This document shows positions 1 through 11,569 of a DNA stretch of 64,000 nt, in pieces. The notes under the pieces are model-generated. The model saw only the letters and a program-made list of their open reading frames with translations. It searched no databases and was not told where the DNA came from. The DNA lies in the NCBI RefSeq assembly GCF_963678635.1, contig NC_087064.1:48035346-48099345 (forward strand). Direction: 5' to 3'. The translations under genes were made by a program, and so were the position numbers. Source of the stretch: Symsagittifera roscoffensis. Taxonomy: Eukaryota; Xenacoelomorpha; Acoela; Convolutidae. The first letter of the stretch is position 1; each line of letters opens with the position of its first letter.

Positions 1-553
1 GCATCGAGAGTTCTTAAGGAAGAAAAAATGCCGTGTATTAATTCAATGAGTACAAAACAAAATGTCCGTTTACGAAGACAAAACTGATTTGTATTTTTTA
101 GAGCGTTATCTAGTTTATGATCAGCCAGTGTAAATTTTGTCTCATTTTCGTTTATTCTTTCTTTTTGTTCATATTCAACTTTCAATCTTACTTGAGCTTT
201 GTCCGCTTTTTTTGAAAAGACGCTTCCTTGCAACCTCCCGGAAACGTAACTAAACGCAAGAACTTGACTCGTGCACTAGCAATTTTATCCCAGGACAATC
301 GCTTTTGTTTTTGGGTTGCTAGGTTGGGACTGGGGGCTGGCAAACTCTTTGGCGTTGTATTTATGTGCCTACTTTTCAAAAAAAGCTGACAAAGCGATCA
401 GGTTATAAGTTTAAGTTTTAAGGCTTTTGTGGTTGGTTAAACCTTTTTCTTATTACTATACCGGCTGAAAATATCAGAAAATTAGACCATATTCAAAATT
501 TTTCTATTTATTTGCGGGCCTTTGAAGTTCTTTTAATTATTGCTTGTTTTTGG
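1..553. other. Non-coding AT-rich sequence
   Basis: I see no exon, RNA gene or recognisable transposon here. The short open frames are low in complexity and have no family resemblance. Confidence 0.5.
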
Positions 554-689
554 TTCATTTTGGAACGTTTCATTGAAATTACTGGCAGGGCCATTTCATT
601 TCATTTTGGAACGATTCATTGAAATTTTTGGCAAGGCCATTTCATTTCACCTTGGAACGATTCATTGAAACTATTGGTGAGGTCATTAC
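554..689. repeat. 46-bp minisatellite, about three units
   Basis: Units start at 554, 600 and 646 with a period of 46 bp. Each contains a TTGGAACG-TTCATTGAAA core followed by GGC/GGT-GGxCATT. The third unit has several substitutions, so the array is imperfect. It has no coding meaning that I can see. Confidence 0.85.
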
Positions 690-1239
690 TGTTCAAAACT
701 TACAAGTAGCGCGAAATTTTCTAGCTTTAAATGGCAAATCTTTGATAATTACTAACGTCCCCCTTGAAGTTTTGTCTTCATTTTGGAGAAATTATAGAAA
801 CGTTTTTAAAATGTAGCGATGTTGAATTGCTAAGGCAACAAAATAGAGAATGACATTCTGTGGTGTTAAGTTGTTTAGAGTTGAAAAGGGGGAAGTGAAA
901 ATCTTTTAGTTTATGAGAAAATGCTGGTCATACAATTTCCATAGTTGAAAATCATTAATCTTAGACCTTTCATGCAATTTTCTGTACTAATGGAATTGCA
1001 TGAAAAATGAGTGACTAGCATTTTTTCAAATATGAATATTGTATGATTAGCTTTTTTGGTCAACCCGGGCGGGTGTTCGAGTGCCACCATGATTCGCACT
1101 CGTTGCATGGGAGTGAGGCAGAAAAACCGAGCCGAGAATGTAACCATGCACATATTCAGCAATATATAGGGCCACAAACTTCTGGGTGCTTTATGTCACA
1201 TTTGGACCAAAAGATAATCGCCAAGTAATAGAATTGAAA

Positions 1240-1612
1240 GCAGGAGCGTGGGGGGGGGGGGGGGGCGCCCCCTCAGGGATTCGACCCGCAGACGACAAAA
1301 GGTCCCCCTTTGTACTTTTTTGAGATATCCATTTTCGATGACAGACCCTCAAAAATTTCTAAAGGTGCCTTCGGCGCCAATATATACTAATTTTGAAGGG
1401 GGAGCGCGAAATTTCCAAAAAACGCCTAACAACACCAATTTAGGCCTGATTTTTTTCAAAAATTTTTGCCTGCGGCGCAGAAAATAGGCCAAAACAAGGA
1501 CTTTTTACTGCTCTGTGAGAGCTTCGAAAATCTATTTGGTCGACCTATAAAAAGTGGATAAAGTTTTCAAAAATTCATGAAATTTCGACCCTCTCGAGAA
1601 AACCCTACTTGA
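1240..1612 (+). repeat. Non-autonomous G-run repeat, copy 1
   Basis: This copy starts with GGAGCG and a run of about 16 G, then a CGCCCCCT box and GGGATTCGACCCG. It ends near an inverted CTCGAGAAAACCC block. The same order of blocks appears in reverse at 51,440-51,796 and more diverged at 17,140, 26,683 and 29,772. Roughly matching ends (CAGGAGCG against the complement of the far end) suggest a MITE. The box resembling a pol III B box leaves a SINE origin open. Confidence 0.65.
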
Positions 1613-2204
1613 AGGTATAATCATAAGATTTTATTTTTCAAGCCGAAATTTATCAGCATACATTCTATAAAAAAGTACGCTTACAAACTAGTTCGGCTTA
1701 GGAGAATACCAAAAAGGCATCAGCCTGTCGGATGGCATCTCCATGAGCAAAATTTATTCGTCATTTTTTTAAAATAAGATCATTTAAACAAAAGGACCGC
1801 AACATTGCTTCAAATATCACAAAAAAATCAAAGAGAAAAAATATCTGGTATTGTACTTACAAGAAATATAAACTAGCTAAAATACTATAACGAGGGGTTG
1901 AAAAAACCATAGCATACTTAGGAAATGTTCGTTGTCACAAATATATGTCTCTTATTTTATGAGAAAATGAGTCCAAAGACTCATTGACAGTTGTAAGCGC
2001 TTCAAGAAAAATTATTTTTTTTCTATTTGTAAGAATTTATTAAACAAAACACATATCCTATTTTCAATTTTGGTTTTGCTGTTATAGTCAGCTTATTTCG
2101 GCTGCAGTTTTTTTTGTATTGCCAGTTTTTGATAGTATTTGTTATCTTGTGATCGAGCATGATTTGGCTGCCTTTTTCAAAGTTTCATCGATGTAGAAGA
2201 AGAA
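1613..2204. other. Non-coding AT-rich sequence
   Basis: No gene or repeat family recognised. It lies between the G-run repeat and the 3' end of the minus-strand LINE. Confidence 0.45.
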
Positions 2205-2226
2205 GAAGAAGAAGAAGAAGAAGAAA
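2205..2226. repeat. GAA/TTC microsatellite
   Basis: About seven GAA triplets. On the minus strand this (TTC)n lies downstream of the LINE ORF2 C-terminus. CR1/L2-type LINEs often end in a short microsatellite, so it may mark the element's 3' end, though this is not proven. Confidence 0.8.
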
Positions 2227-2579
2227 GAACACCTGAATTACTATACAGTAAAAAGCCGAGGCATCAGTATAGCAAAGTGTAAATAATAAAGTTGGTTAAA
2301 ATTCATTGGTTACATCAAACAAAAACACAACATCAGAAAACAAGCAATAAACAAAACAAAACAAAACAAGTTCGGTTACAGTTCAGAAATTGGTTGATTA
2401 AAATATATGAAGTTACTGATACTAAAAAAACATCAGTTTTAAGAATTAAGAACTAGCTGGTATCAAAACTTTACAAACGATTTTATAGATAGTCCAAACA
2501 TACAGCGTATATACAGAGTATATACAGATTCTCTTTCAAAAAATGTCTGGAAAAATAAATTAAATTAAAACATATAGAA

Positions 2580-5500
2580 CTAGCAAAAACGGAAACCACG
2601 CCACGTATTTGTATTTGTACATATTGGATTGTTTCTCAATTCACTCACGTAAAATTCTTTCAATTTTTTCTTGAATCCTGGTCTCGATTTTTCTAAATTG
2701 CGCAAAATTATGGGCAGTGAATTCCATTCTTTAGAAGTCAAATGAAAAAATGATTTTTGTAGAGAAGCGGTTGAACAATGTTTGTCAAAAATAATTTGTT
2801 TCGTTCTTTTATTGAGCCTATAATTGGCAGTCGGTAGTGTCAATGTATTTTGAAAAGCCTTTTTTTTGTTTGTAAGATATTGGTATAAGTATGTTATACA
2901 CTTTAACTCAATTCTTTTCTCGATTCCAATGAACGATTTGCTAATGCGAAGAAGGGAAGAAGATTTAAATTTCGATCTGAAATATGTTCTTTTTAACGCC
3001 CAGTTCAACTAGTTTCTCTAGAGATAGCATCAAAATAGCATTAATTTGTTGTAAAAATATTGCTGAATAATCTAAACGTGATAAAACAAGACAATGAAGC
3101 AAGGCAACTAATGATAATGTCGGCAGTTGTTGTCCAATTGTATCTATAGTTTTAATTCCTTATGCCATTTTTTGGAGAATTGTTTTGATTTGAGCATGAA
3201 AAGATAAACTTGAATCAAGAATAAGGCCTAAATATTTGCATTCTGGTTTTTTGGCTACATAATGCCCATTAATTACTATTGTATCAGTATCTACATTTTT
3301 GCTATCTTTTTTTTTGACAAATTGTTATAAATTCCGATTTAGATGCATTCAGATTCAATTGGTTCTCTGCAAAAAATTCCGTTAGATTATTAAGTGATTT
3401 TTGCAATCGTTTCAAAGCATCCTCAGAAATTATAGAAGAGGAAAAAACCATACAGTCGTCAGCATATTGAACTAAAGTACAACCTTCATATAATCGCTCT
3501 TGTATGTCATTAACATATAAATTGAACAACAACGGACTAAGTACCGTTCCTTGTGGGACACCTCGTTTGATTTCAATCCAGTCTGAAAAAATTCCTTTGA
3601 CGTTTACTCTTTGAATACGTTTGTTTAGGAAGCTAGCAATTAAAGCATTTGCTCCATTTGAAAAACCGAGAGAACGCATTTTTTCAGCTAAAACTTCATG
3701 CGAAATAGAATCAAAAGCCTTGGACAGATCTAATAAAGCTGCATGTACGATTTTTTTTGAATCTATAAGATTTCGAATACTTTCTGTCACATAAACAAGA
3801 GCATCTTGTGATGAAATGTTTTTGCGAAATCCGAATTGAAATGGTGTCATTATTTGAAATTTGTCAAGATATTCTGTTATTTGGGCATGTAGAAAAAGCA
3901 CAAGTTATTGATATTGGCGGATAATTTCTTGCATCCATTGGGTCATCTTTTTTAAACAAAGCGGTTACGTGTGCTTTTTTCAGTTCGATCGGGAAAATGT
4001 TCTCATCTAAGCAAGTATTTATGACAAAAGTTAAATGTGGAACTATAACTGATTGACCGTCAATGATTGCCCAAGCAGGTACGGTACAAGGTCCGAGAGG
4101 TTTTTTAACATTGATTTTCCAAACTATATCAAAGCATTGCTTCACTGTAATGTGTTGAAAATGGAAAGGTGCAGATTCAGAGGCAGATTTGTTGTAATTC
4201 GGAGGCTTTTTAGCGCGGAAAAATTCGCCTAAGTTCGAAAAAATATAATTTAAATGATTGGCAATTTTTTTGTCTTGGGTTATCATTTCACTGAAGGAAC
4301 TTCATAGAACTGTAATTCAATTGTTGCCAGAACATGTACCTCTAACATGGTTAATATATTTCCATTTTTGTTGGATAGTGCTGAGAAGTGAAAAACAATT
4401 TTTTGAGTGATCGAGTTGTTTACTTCTAATCAATTGGCTCATTTGATTACGTAAAAACTGGTACTTTGACCAATTATCGCTTGTGCTTTGACTGCGATAT
4501 GATTTGAGTGAATTCTGTTTCCTATTCAACAATTGCTGACATTCTGAATCGAACCATTCCGTTTTCAATACATTTTTTTTGGTTTAAAATTACGAACAAA
4601 TTTTTTTTCGATAGGAGCATGTTGCTGAAGAGCACTAGAAATTAAATAAATCATCGTCGAGAACATGTTTTGTGCGTCTGTACATTGATATAAGAGATAC
4701 CAAGGAAGAGCGGAGAGTGTATTGCAAAATACATTTTTCTGATAATTTTTCTTATTGAAAGTCGAAATTATCCTCGGTAAACTTTTGCCGCATTTTATGT
4801 CCGTCAAAATAAATGAAGCAAAATGGTCGGTTTTATAAGGTGTATCAAAGCAAAATTCAATGCGGTTTGTTTCATAGTCACTGGTAATGTAGTCGATATG
4901 AGTTTTAGTTGAGGAACTAATTCTGGTCTCATCGTTTGGACAAAAAACCTTCAATCCATATGGAATAATTATAGAATCTAAATTTTCTTTTTCTTTGCTA
5001 TCCAGATAATTTATGTTATAATCAACCAGAAGCGTAATTTTATTAGAAACTGAAAATGCATTATCTATGTTAAGCGTTAATTGTTCCAAAAAATCAATAA
5101 AGTTTGATCTGCTTGGATTATAACACAAATTAACTAACATTTTTTCTTTACTGGAAATGTTAAATGTAGATTTGCACTCAACCCACACTGACTCATATTT
5201 TTTAAAATCAAATAAATTTAAATCAGGCCTCAATTTTGGAGCCAATTTGACAGGTATATATAACAAAACGCCACCGCCTTTCTTTATTACCGCTGATTGC
5301 CTATCATATCTGAACATCGCATGCGTTCTAGGGTGGAGATTCCATAAATTGTCACTATCTTCTTTTTTAAGCCACGTTTCGGAAATTCCTATAATCGTAT
5401 TTTCGCCCATATCATCAAGAAATTCTTTCAATTGCATCCGTTTTCTAATAATACTTTGAAAAATCAAATGAACAAATTTAAGATTTGCACAATTTTTTGA

Positions 5501-5760
5501 GCAGATGCCGTAGACTGTTTCAATGGTTTCAATAGGACCAGGGTTTTTTTAACATCCCCACTTTGGGTCAGTAACAACGCAAAAAGGAAAAGATGAGTCA
5601 GTGTGGTAGCTCTCCGCTCATTTATCCCACTTTTTGACGATAATATCTTTTGATGGCAGCTTAGATAGCCCCAGTAAACAATGGTTTTTACTATATTTTC
5701 CATCTGAGCCTTGGAAATTAGAAAAATTGCACAAAACAACCAGAATTTAATATTCAGCAT
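2580..5760 (-). pseudogene. LINE-A ORF2 (2A-like, endonuclease, reverse transcriptase), frameshifted
   Basis: The frame opens at 5760 with a hydrophobic, signal-like N-terminus (IKFWLFCAIFLI), then a 2A-like motif. After one frameshift the endonuclease runs to about 4565, with ISETWL, GGGVLLYI, LVDYNINYL, THIDYI and TDHF blocks as in AP-like LINE endonucleases. The reverse transcriptase (4286-3302) is split in two frames. It shows FGFRKN, LLDLSKAFDSI (motif A), RGVPQGTVLSPLLF (motif B) and QYADD (motif C). The C-terminus (3008-2580) has the SFFHLTSKEWNSLP block usual at the end of CR1/Jockey ORF2. At least five frame breaks make the copy inactive. Confidence 0.85.
5533..5562 (-). other. 2A-like ribosome-skipping motif, frame-broken
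   Basis: On the minus strand the codons read SGDVKK and then, one frame over, NPGP. Together they match the 2A consensus D-V-x-x-N-P-G-P. The break falls in a run of seven A; eight A would keep DVKKNPGP in frame. The same sequence and the same run length occur in the duplicate near 9,980-10,009. 2A-like motifs at the N-terminus of LINE ORF2 are known from other marine invertebrates. Confidence 0.75.
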
Positions 5761-5816
5761 AATAAACTAAATAAATTAAATAATCGCCAAAGTTTGCACC
5801 AAGAAAAAATGCGAAA

Positions 5817-6806
5817 CTAGTATTTTCTAAAGAATTTTGCACCGTTTTGGAAAAATTGTATCATTTCTGTCGTTTTTGGATCTAAATTTGATGATTGTTG
5901 GGTTTGCTTCATTCTGGGGCGGGTTGTAATCTCACATGTGTTTGCATTAAAATCAGAACCTCTAAAAGAATCTCTAAAACTTTGCACCAAAATTTCAACA
6001 CCCCCATCAGAAGGATGCAAAGCATCCGAGCTAAGCGCATCGGTATTTTGACTAAAATTTTTGTTTATGTCTAAAATATCCAATTTTACTTCGCCCAAGT
6101 CCTTTTTATTCCGTACTAAATTAAGAATTTGCTTGTTTAGCTTCTGTACATTTGTATTAAAATCTTTTCTAAAAGCGCCTAAGGGAGTTACAGTACATAG
6201 TGAAATTGTTTCAGGGGAGAATTTTTGATTTAGGAGATAAATTAGTTTTTCTAAGCTACTCACGGCTTCCTTCGCGTCGAAATCATTTGAGAGGCAGTCA
6301 TTTATTCCAGTTAGCGTAATTACATGTTTAAAATGTCGCGATATACTGTTTCTCACGCGTTCCAGCAATGCAGAAATTTTGTGCCCACCAAATCCTCTCG
6401 CCAACACATTTTCCGATATTTGTTCCCCATTGATTCTGTTAACAATTGAGTCTCCCAGTAATAAGACAGAATATTCTCCTTCTCGTGGTAAAAATAAATG
6501 TTTTCGTTGTTGGTCGAATTTTTCTTCTTGAATATTGGTTGCTTGTATTTTGATTTCTTGGTTATTCTTGCTTTCTTGGTTATTTTCGCTTCGTTTGTTC
6601 TGATTTCTGCTCCGAGTTTCACTCTTGCTCCATTCATTTTCAAATTTGTTTTCTGCAATTTTCGAATTGCCCGTGTTTTTAAAACTTTCTAGATCAATAA
6701 ATTTGTTTCCTTTTTCTTCATCTTTCGTTGATACTGTTAAGTTTTCGATAATTCGTTTAAAATAAGTAACATTTTCGATCAAGTCTTTATACGGCTCGTA
6801 TTTCAT
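5817..6806 (-). CDS. LINE-A ORF1 with SGNH/GDSL hydrolase domain
   Basis: This is a 329-codon intact frame. Residues 1-105 are polar, charged and rich in N, K and E. From about residue 110 an SGNH-hydrolase fold follows: the nucleophile block LLLGDSIV near 115-122, a glycine block ARGFGGHK, the oxyanion block TGINDC, and the catalytic D-x-x-H block as DALHPSDGG. ORF1 proteins with esterase domains are known from CR1/L2-type LINEs, where they are thought to act with ORF2 in the ribonucleoprotein. A near-identical copy lies at 10256-11245. It is a transposon gene, not a host lipase. Confidence 0.85.
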   Translation of the reverse strand: MKYEPYKDLIENVTYFKRIIENLTVSTKDEEKGNKFIDLESFKNTGNSKIAENKFENEWSKSETRSRNQNKRSENNQESKNNQEIKIQATNIQEEKFDQQRKHLFLPREGEYSVLLLGDSIVNRINGEQISENVLARGFGGHKISALLERVRNSISRHFKHVITLTGINDCLSNDFDAKEAVSSLEKLIYLLNQKFSPETISLCTVTPLGAFRKDFNTNVQKLNKQILNLVRNKKDLGEVKLDILDINKNFSQNTDALSSDALHPSDGGVEILVQSFRDSFRGSDFNANTCEITTRPRMKQTQQSSNLDPKTTEMIQFFQNGAKFFRKY

Positions 6807-7129
6807 TTAATCGTTCAAATTTCGGAAAGTTTCGAGGTCAAACATGTTGGCGATTAAAAGCGAAATTAAGAATAAGACATTAAGATGAACCGACTGATCG
6901 CTAGAAATTTAAGTTGGTTGTGAAATAAATGTGTGCTTTGAAATTTAATTTTTCATCAATTATTAGACCAAAAAACTTTTGGGATTTTTTGTTGGAGAAA
7001 TTTCTCCTGTTAATTCTAAGGTGACTGTTTTTTCTTGTTTATTCTAAGCTTATTCTCAAAAAAAAAATTCAAATTTGCTTGCGTGAGAATTCACCTGCAG
7101 CTGATTTCCTGTTTCAGTTGTTGTATACA

Positions 7130-8970
7130 ATGCGCAATCATCAGCAAACACAACAATTTTTTTAAGCCTGCAGAAATTTGACAAATCCTTTATATACAGC
7201 AAAAACAACAAAGGACCCAGGACTGAACCTTGTGGTAGACCATATAGATTGTTTTGGTGTCTGATAGTGAATTCTTATAAGAAACATACTGTTTACGATT
7301 TTCAAGGCATGACCTCAAAAAACCAATAATTCTACCTCATAAACCATAAAATTTGCATTTTTCCAGTAAGAATTTGTAATCAACTGTGTTGAATGCTTTT
7401 GTGTCGATGATCTATCAGCGTACACACTAAGCCTATATTATCTTCTAAGTTCTCCAATGTGAATACATCATACTTTTTCAGAAAACTTCTCAAGCGATTA
7501 TTACTCAATTTTTCGAATCTACCCATAATTGGTAGAATAGATATAGATCTGTAGTTACCACTACCTGACAATGTGCCACTTTTATGAATTGCTTAAGTTT
7601 GCAGTCTTAAAAACTGAAGTATAGTATGACAACCCTACACATTGAATGAGAAGGCAACTAAGTAGCTCAGATATAACTGGACTTATTTTCTTATTAGGTT
7701 GTTACTTTGGTTGTAACTATCAAGGTTGTTTTTTTTTCTTCAGGTTTTTAATTACTTCATAAAATTCTTGGGGTGAAATGATTTCAAAAAACATTGTGTT
7801 TTTTCCCTCTACAACATTTAAAATTTTTTGTGGTGCTGTAATAGTTTCGATTAGCTTCTGACCAATTTCAAGAAAAAATCGTTAAATTCTTCTGCAGTTG
7901 GAATGCTATGTTTTGAACTCACTTGTTTTTCCTTTTTTTCTAATCTTACCTATGACTTCACAAAAATTTTCGATCTTTTATGGCTCTTGCTTTCTAGTCT
8001 TCTCTCAAAGAAAAAACATTTTGATTTTCGACGCAAGGTTTTCAATTGTTTCCGTTGTTTCATGAACTTATTATTGATAAAGTATTTTTTGTATAAATAA
8101 ATTTTTAGTCTTCTTATTACTCTCAATTTTAATTTTAATTGTTATCTTACTTCTCCTATTTTTATTGATTGGAAGCTCATGAATGAATTTTTCACAAGTA
8201 GACTGGATAATTAGTAGGATCTGCGAAAAGCAATCACTTACACCTTCAGCATCTTTTTGCAACTACATTTTTTCAGTACTCTGCCACAGTGCAAAATTGA
8301 ACTTCAGCAAGATCTCATGGTTCTCCAAAACGTTTCAATCATCTCAAATTTCAAGGTTATTTTTTTACGTTGTTTTTTAACCAAAGTATTGTTTTCAGGA
8401 CCTTGACTATCGAATAAAAGTTGGTAAAAACACATCTATTGTTGACTGGCTGCTTTTAGTTATTCGAGTACTTTCACTTTTCAATTATTTTAATCCAAGC
8501 AGTAGCAGGCTGTTTTAAAGATTTAGAGACTGCTTGTCGACTTAGACACATCAACATTCATGTCTCAACATACAATGTGCATATATCCTGGTTGCTTTTT
8601 CAACTCGAACAGAAAGTTGCAAATGATCAAGAAACTTACAATTGTTCATTTGAGGTACTTTATAGAATACAGTTATAATATTTTTCTCCCCGCCGTTTTC
8701 GCATAAAATAGTCACAATTTGCATTTCGTTGGATAACAGTTTTTTTTACTTTATTATATGAAATACCTTCGCTTACGTAGAAAGCAACACCGCCATCGCG
8801 TCTGTTCCTATTCATTGTTTCTATAGATTGGTAACCTGCCAATTTGAGAATGCCAAAACCCATATAAGCTTTCAGCCATGTTTCAGTAAGAGCTGTAACT
8901 TGCGGCAAATCAGTTTTAGTTTCAAGAAAAAGCTCTAAGAATTGATGATTTGCGCTAAAGAACAAAAAAT
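7130..8970 (-). pseudogene. Older degenerate LINE (LINE-B), copy 1
   Basis: Read on the minus strand: an endonuclease piece at 8965-8660 (TALTETWLKAYMGFG, DGGVAFYVSEGI), a linker piece near 8262-8071, and reverse-transcriptase pieces at 7571-7380 (NYRSISILPIMGRFEKL) and about 7260-7130 (GLPQGSVLGPLLF, VFADDCALY). Frames are broken throughout. The sequence differs clearly from LINE-A, so this is a separate, older insertion, and it was copied by the 4.4-kb duplication. Confidence 0.8.
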
Positions 8971-9896
8971 TTTCAAAAGAACGGACATTCAGCTTTGTGT
9001 ATTACTCCTTTTTCCGACCTTATTCTATTATTTCGATGGCCAGTACGTTTTTTCATTATGATTTTTGATAATGTTTGTTCATATTTTCAGAAACACTTTT
9101 TGAATTTTTAACCAGTTTTACTATGATTTGAAATGATTTGATCAACATACAGCTGAGAATCGCAATCTTATCTAAGTAATATTTTTTTCTTTCTTCAATC
9201 GGTTTTGTTCTTACTTTGAAAATTCATTCAATTAATTTTAATTCTGTTCAACTATGATAGCTGAAAATTTGTCAATCTATTTTAGACACTTCTCATTCCG
9301 GTTGCTAAATATTGCAACCAGGAGAAGATATTTACTTTCGGACAAGCTTAGTTGCTGAAAATCGCAACTACAGTCAAAAATGCTAATTGAAAAAAAAGGA
9401 AACAAAGAACTCAGGTAAACGACTTTTAAGAACTATGCTTCAATGGCAATTAGAAAAAAAATTGGTTGCTGAGAATGGCAACAAGTCTCAATTTTAAGCA
9501 CTTTTCACTCTCTTTGCTTTTTTTTGATGATTATTACTTTTTATAGACAATTGAATTGTTTTAAAACTGAGATTCGGACCCGTGTTTTTTGTACCGTGTT
9601 TTCTGTACCGTGCCGTTTGTACCGTGCTTTTAAGCATTTGCTTTATCAAAACCATAATGAAAAAAAAAAGATAAAGAAGAACTCGTTCGCCTCTAACCGA
9701 ACTGTTGAAATAAACTTTTGTCTATGAGTGAGAAAATATGGAAAAACCGAACAAATAATGAGAAGACGACCATTTTTTGTAAGCAAAAATTTTAACCTTT
9801 AGAGCCGAACCTTTTGCTCATTCAACCGATGTAAAGTTAATAGCTCACAGGCTTTACTTTTCCACGTTCATGTTTTGTTTTTTTTTTGCTGCGGGA

Positions 9897-10207
9897 AATA
9901 CTTTGAAAAATCAAATGAACAAATTTAAGATTTGCACAATTTTTTGAGCAGATGCCGTAGACTGTTTCAATGGTTTCAATAGGACCAGGGTTTTTTTAAC
10001 ATCCCCACTTTGGGTCAGTAACAACGCAAAAAGGAAAAGATGAGTCAGTGTGGTAGCTCTCCGCTCATTTATCCCACTTTTTGACGATAATATCTTTTGA
10101 TGGCAGCTTAGATAGCCCCAGTAAACAATGGTTTTTACTATATTTTCCATCTGAGCCTTGGAAATTAGAAAAATTGCACAAAACAACCAGAATTTAATAT
10201 TCAGCAT
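9897..10207 (-). pseudogene. Truncated LINE-A ORF2 N-terminus
   Basis: Duplicate of the ORF2 start, including the hydrophobic N-terminus and the frame-broken 2A-like motif. It is cut by the duplication junction at about 9897, so the endonuclease and reverse transcriptase are absent. Confidence 0.8.
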
Positions 10208-10255
10208 AATAAACGCAAATAATCGCCAAAGTTTGCACCAAGAAAAAATGCGAAA

Positions 10256-11245
10256 CTAGTATTTTCTAAAGAATTTTGCACCGTTTTGGAAAAATTGTAT
10301 CATTTCTGTCGTTTTTGGATCTAAATTTGATGATTGTTGGGTTTGCTTCATTCTGGGGCGGGTTGTAATCTCACATGTGTTTGCATTAATATCAGAACCT
10401 CTAAAAGAATCTCTAAAACTTTGCACCAAAATTTCAACACCCCCATCAGAAGGATGCAAAGCATCCGAGCTAAGCGCATCGGTATTTTGACTAAAATTTT
10501 TGTTTATGTCTAAAATATCCAATTTTACTTCGCCCAAGTCCTTTTTATTCCGTACTAAATTAAGAATTTGCTTGTTTAGCTTCTGTACATTTGTATTAAA
10601 ATCTTTTCTAAAAGCGCCTAAGGGAGTTACAGTACATAGTGAAATTGTTTCAGGGGAGAATTTTTGATTTAGGAGATAAATTAGTTTTTCTAAGCTACTC
10701 ACGGCTTCCTTCGCGTCGAAATCATTTGAGAGGCAGTCATTTATTCCAGTTAGCGTAATTACATGTTTAAAATGTCGCGATATACTGTTTCTCACGCGTT
10801 CCAGCAATGCAGAAATTTTGTGCCCACCAAATCCTCTCGCCAACACATTTTCCGATATTTGTTCCCCATTGATTCTGTTAACAATTGAGTCTCCCAGTAA
10901 TAAGACAGAATATTCTCCTTCTCGTGGTAAAAATAAATGTTTTCGTTGTTGGTCGAATTTTTCTTCTTGAATATTGGTTGCTTGTATTTTGATTTCTTGG
11001 TTATTCTTGCTTTCTTGGTTATTTTCGCTTCGTTTGTTCTGATTTCTGCTCCGAGTTTCACTCTTGCTCCATTCATTTTCAAATTTGTTTTCTGCAATTT
11101 TCGAATTGCCCGTGTTTTTAAAACTTTCTAGATCAATAAATTTGTTTCCTTTTTCTTCATCTTTCGTTGATACTGTTAAGTTTTCGATAATTCGTTTAAA
11201 ATAAGTAACATTTTCGATCAAGTCTTTATACGGCTCGTATTTCAT
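10256..11245 (-). CDS. LINE-A ORF1 with SGNH hydrolase domain, duplicate
   Basis: A 329-codon intact frame, identical to the protein at 5817-6806 except for one visible change (Phe to Ile in the C-terminal GSDxNANT segment). GDS, GxND-like and DxxH blocks are all present. No complete ORF2 follows it on the minus strand, only the first ~100 codons, so it cannot be part of an autonomous element. Confidence 0.85.
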   Translation of the reverse strand: MKYEPYKDLIENVTYFKRIIENLTVSTKDEEKGNKFIDLESFKNTGNSKIAENKFENEWSKSETRSRNQNKRSENNQESKNNQEIKIQATNIQEEKFDQQRKHLFLPREGEYSVLLLGDSIVNRINGEQISENVLARGFGGHKISALLERVRNSISRHFKHVITLTGINDCLSNDFDAKEAVSSLEKLIYLLNQKFSPETISLCTVTPLGAFRKDFNTNVQKLNKQILNLVRNKKDLGEVKLDILDINKNFSQNTDALSSDALHPSDGGVEILVQSFRDSFRGSDINANTCEITTRPRMKQTQQSSNLDPKTTEMIQFFQNGAKFFRKY

Positions 11246-11569
11246 TTAATCGTTCAAATTTCGGAAAGTTTCGAGGTCAAACATGTTGGCGATTAAAAGC
11301 GAAATTAAGAATAAGACATTAAGATGAACCGACTGATCGCTAGAAATTTAAGTTGGTTGTGAAATAAATGTGTGCTTTGAAATTTAATTTTTCATCAATT
11401 ATTAGACCAAAAAACTTTTGGGATTTTTTGTTGGAGAAATTTCTCCTGTTAATTCTAAGGTGACTGTTTTTTCTTGTTTATTCTAAGCTTATTCTCAAAA
11501 AAAAAATTCAAATTTGCTTGCGTGAGAATTCACCTGCAGCTGATTTCCTGTTTCAGTTGTTGTATACAA

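Larger units (their letters stand above)
2205..6830 (-). mobile_element. Non-LTR retrotransposon (CR1/L2/Jockey-like), LINE-A
   Basis: Reading the minus strand, the order is ORF1 (6806-5817), a 56-bp gap, ORF2 start (5760), 2A-like motif, AP-type endonuclease, linker, reverse transcriptase with a YADD motif, and a C-terminal domain ending near 2580. ORF2 is broken into several frames, so the copy is dead. ORF1 is intact over 329 codons. The 5' limit is not defined, because the sequence upstream of ORF1 belongs to a duplicated block containing another LINE. Clade assignment rests on domain order only. Confidence 0.85.
5450..9895. repeat. 4.4-kb tandem duplication, copy 1
   Basis: Sequence from about 5450 to 9895 is repeated head to tail at 9897-14334. 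The offset is 4447 bp at the left edge and 4439 bp after an 8-bp indel near 5770. The copies differ by a handful of substitutions and homopolymer-length changes, so identity is above 99%. The unit holds the start of LINE-A ORF2, ORF1 and the LINE-B remnant. Confidence 0.9.

Noticed and set aside
1040-1140. tRNA-like sequence with GTGTTCGAGTGCC
   Set aside because: A B-box-like string is present, but I find no A box or pairing arms at the right distance.
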